Assembly: GCA_041605955.1 (NCBI GenBank)
Contig: JBFIXI010000031.1
Span: 1 to 41,922 of the forward strand
Reading direction: 5' to 3'
DNA from: JAHEJX01 sp041605955
Lineage (GTDB): Bacteria; Actinomycetota; Acidimicrobiia; Spongiisociales; UBA5794
Length of the DNA: 41,922 nt
In this document: piece after piece, positions 41,910 to 41,922 of the stretch
How the letters are laid out: every line of letters begins with the position of its first letter
Position numbering within the stretch: the stretch's first letter is position 1
Program-made: the position numbers and the translations under genes
The notes under the pieces: model-generated
What the model was told of the DNA's origin: nothing
Seen by the model: only the letters and a program-made list of their open reading frames with translations
Databases searched by the model: none

Positions 41910-41922
41910 CGCGGACCGGCCA

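Overview
The window reads as a high-GC actinobacterial chromosome segment, most likely from Acidimicrobiia or a related deep actinobacterial lineage. Signs are a mycothiol S-conjugate amidase (Mca), a coenzyme F420 guanylyltransferase (CofC/FbiD), an AfsR-like ATPase joined to a class III cyclase domain, frequent GTG starts, and exported lipoproteins with long Thr-rich linkers after the lipobox. Taxonomy is inferred from gene content only.

Layout. 1-4.7 kb: a 3'-truncated cyclase/ATPase regulator, an orphan protein with a tentative phosphodiester-glycosidase-like fold, and a GNAT acetyltransferase flanked by copies of a structured 43-49-nt repeat. 4.7-15.3 kb: a 10.57-kb integrated mobile element inserted in tRNA-Val(TAC). 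It is bounded by a 48-bp direct repeat of the tRNA 3' half, has three 11-bp-spaced iterons just inside each end, and carries a tyrosine integrase, an excisionase, a MobF relaxase/helicase, an AbiEii-like nucleotidyltransferase pair, several hypotheticals, an alpha/beta hydrolase, a secreted protein and a SnoaL-like protein. No type IV secretion genes are present, so it is best called an integrative mobilizable element. Its integrase has an in-frame TGA replacing an expected Trp codon and looks dead.

15.3-18.1 kb: tRNA-Val, a membrane-fused spermidine-synthase-like protein, a double zinc-ribbon protein and an unknown protein. 18.1-25.7 kb is an exported-protein block: a nuclease/lamin-tail lipoprotein, two paralogous secreted RTX-repeat metzincin proteases with an unknown lipoprotein between them, and an N-acetylmuramoyl-L-alanine amidase lipoprotein, the last four on one strand behind rocA. 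25.8-30.7 kb: rocA, a single-domain response regulator, a lipid/diacylglycerol kinase and an ABC exporter.

30.7-35.3 kb (minus strand): an apparent operon of a RecB/Cas4-like nuclease, mca and two GTPases that overlap by GTGA. 35.5-41.5 kb: a VanW-PASTA envelope protein, a small Nfu-N-like protein, pyruvate kinase, and a plus-strand set of cofC, a PIG-L deacetylase (GTGA overlap) and an SDR lacking the catalytic Tyr. tRNA-Gln(CTG) and tRNA-Glu(CTC) close the window.

The most unusual material is the tRNA-Val element with its terminal iterons and broken integrase, followed by the duplicated proteases with N-terminal RTX repeats.
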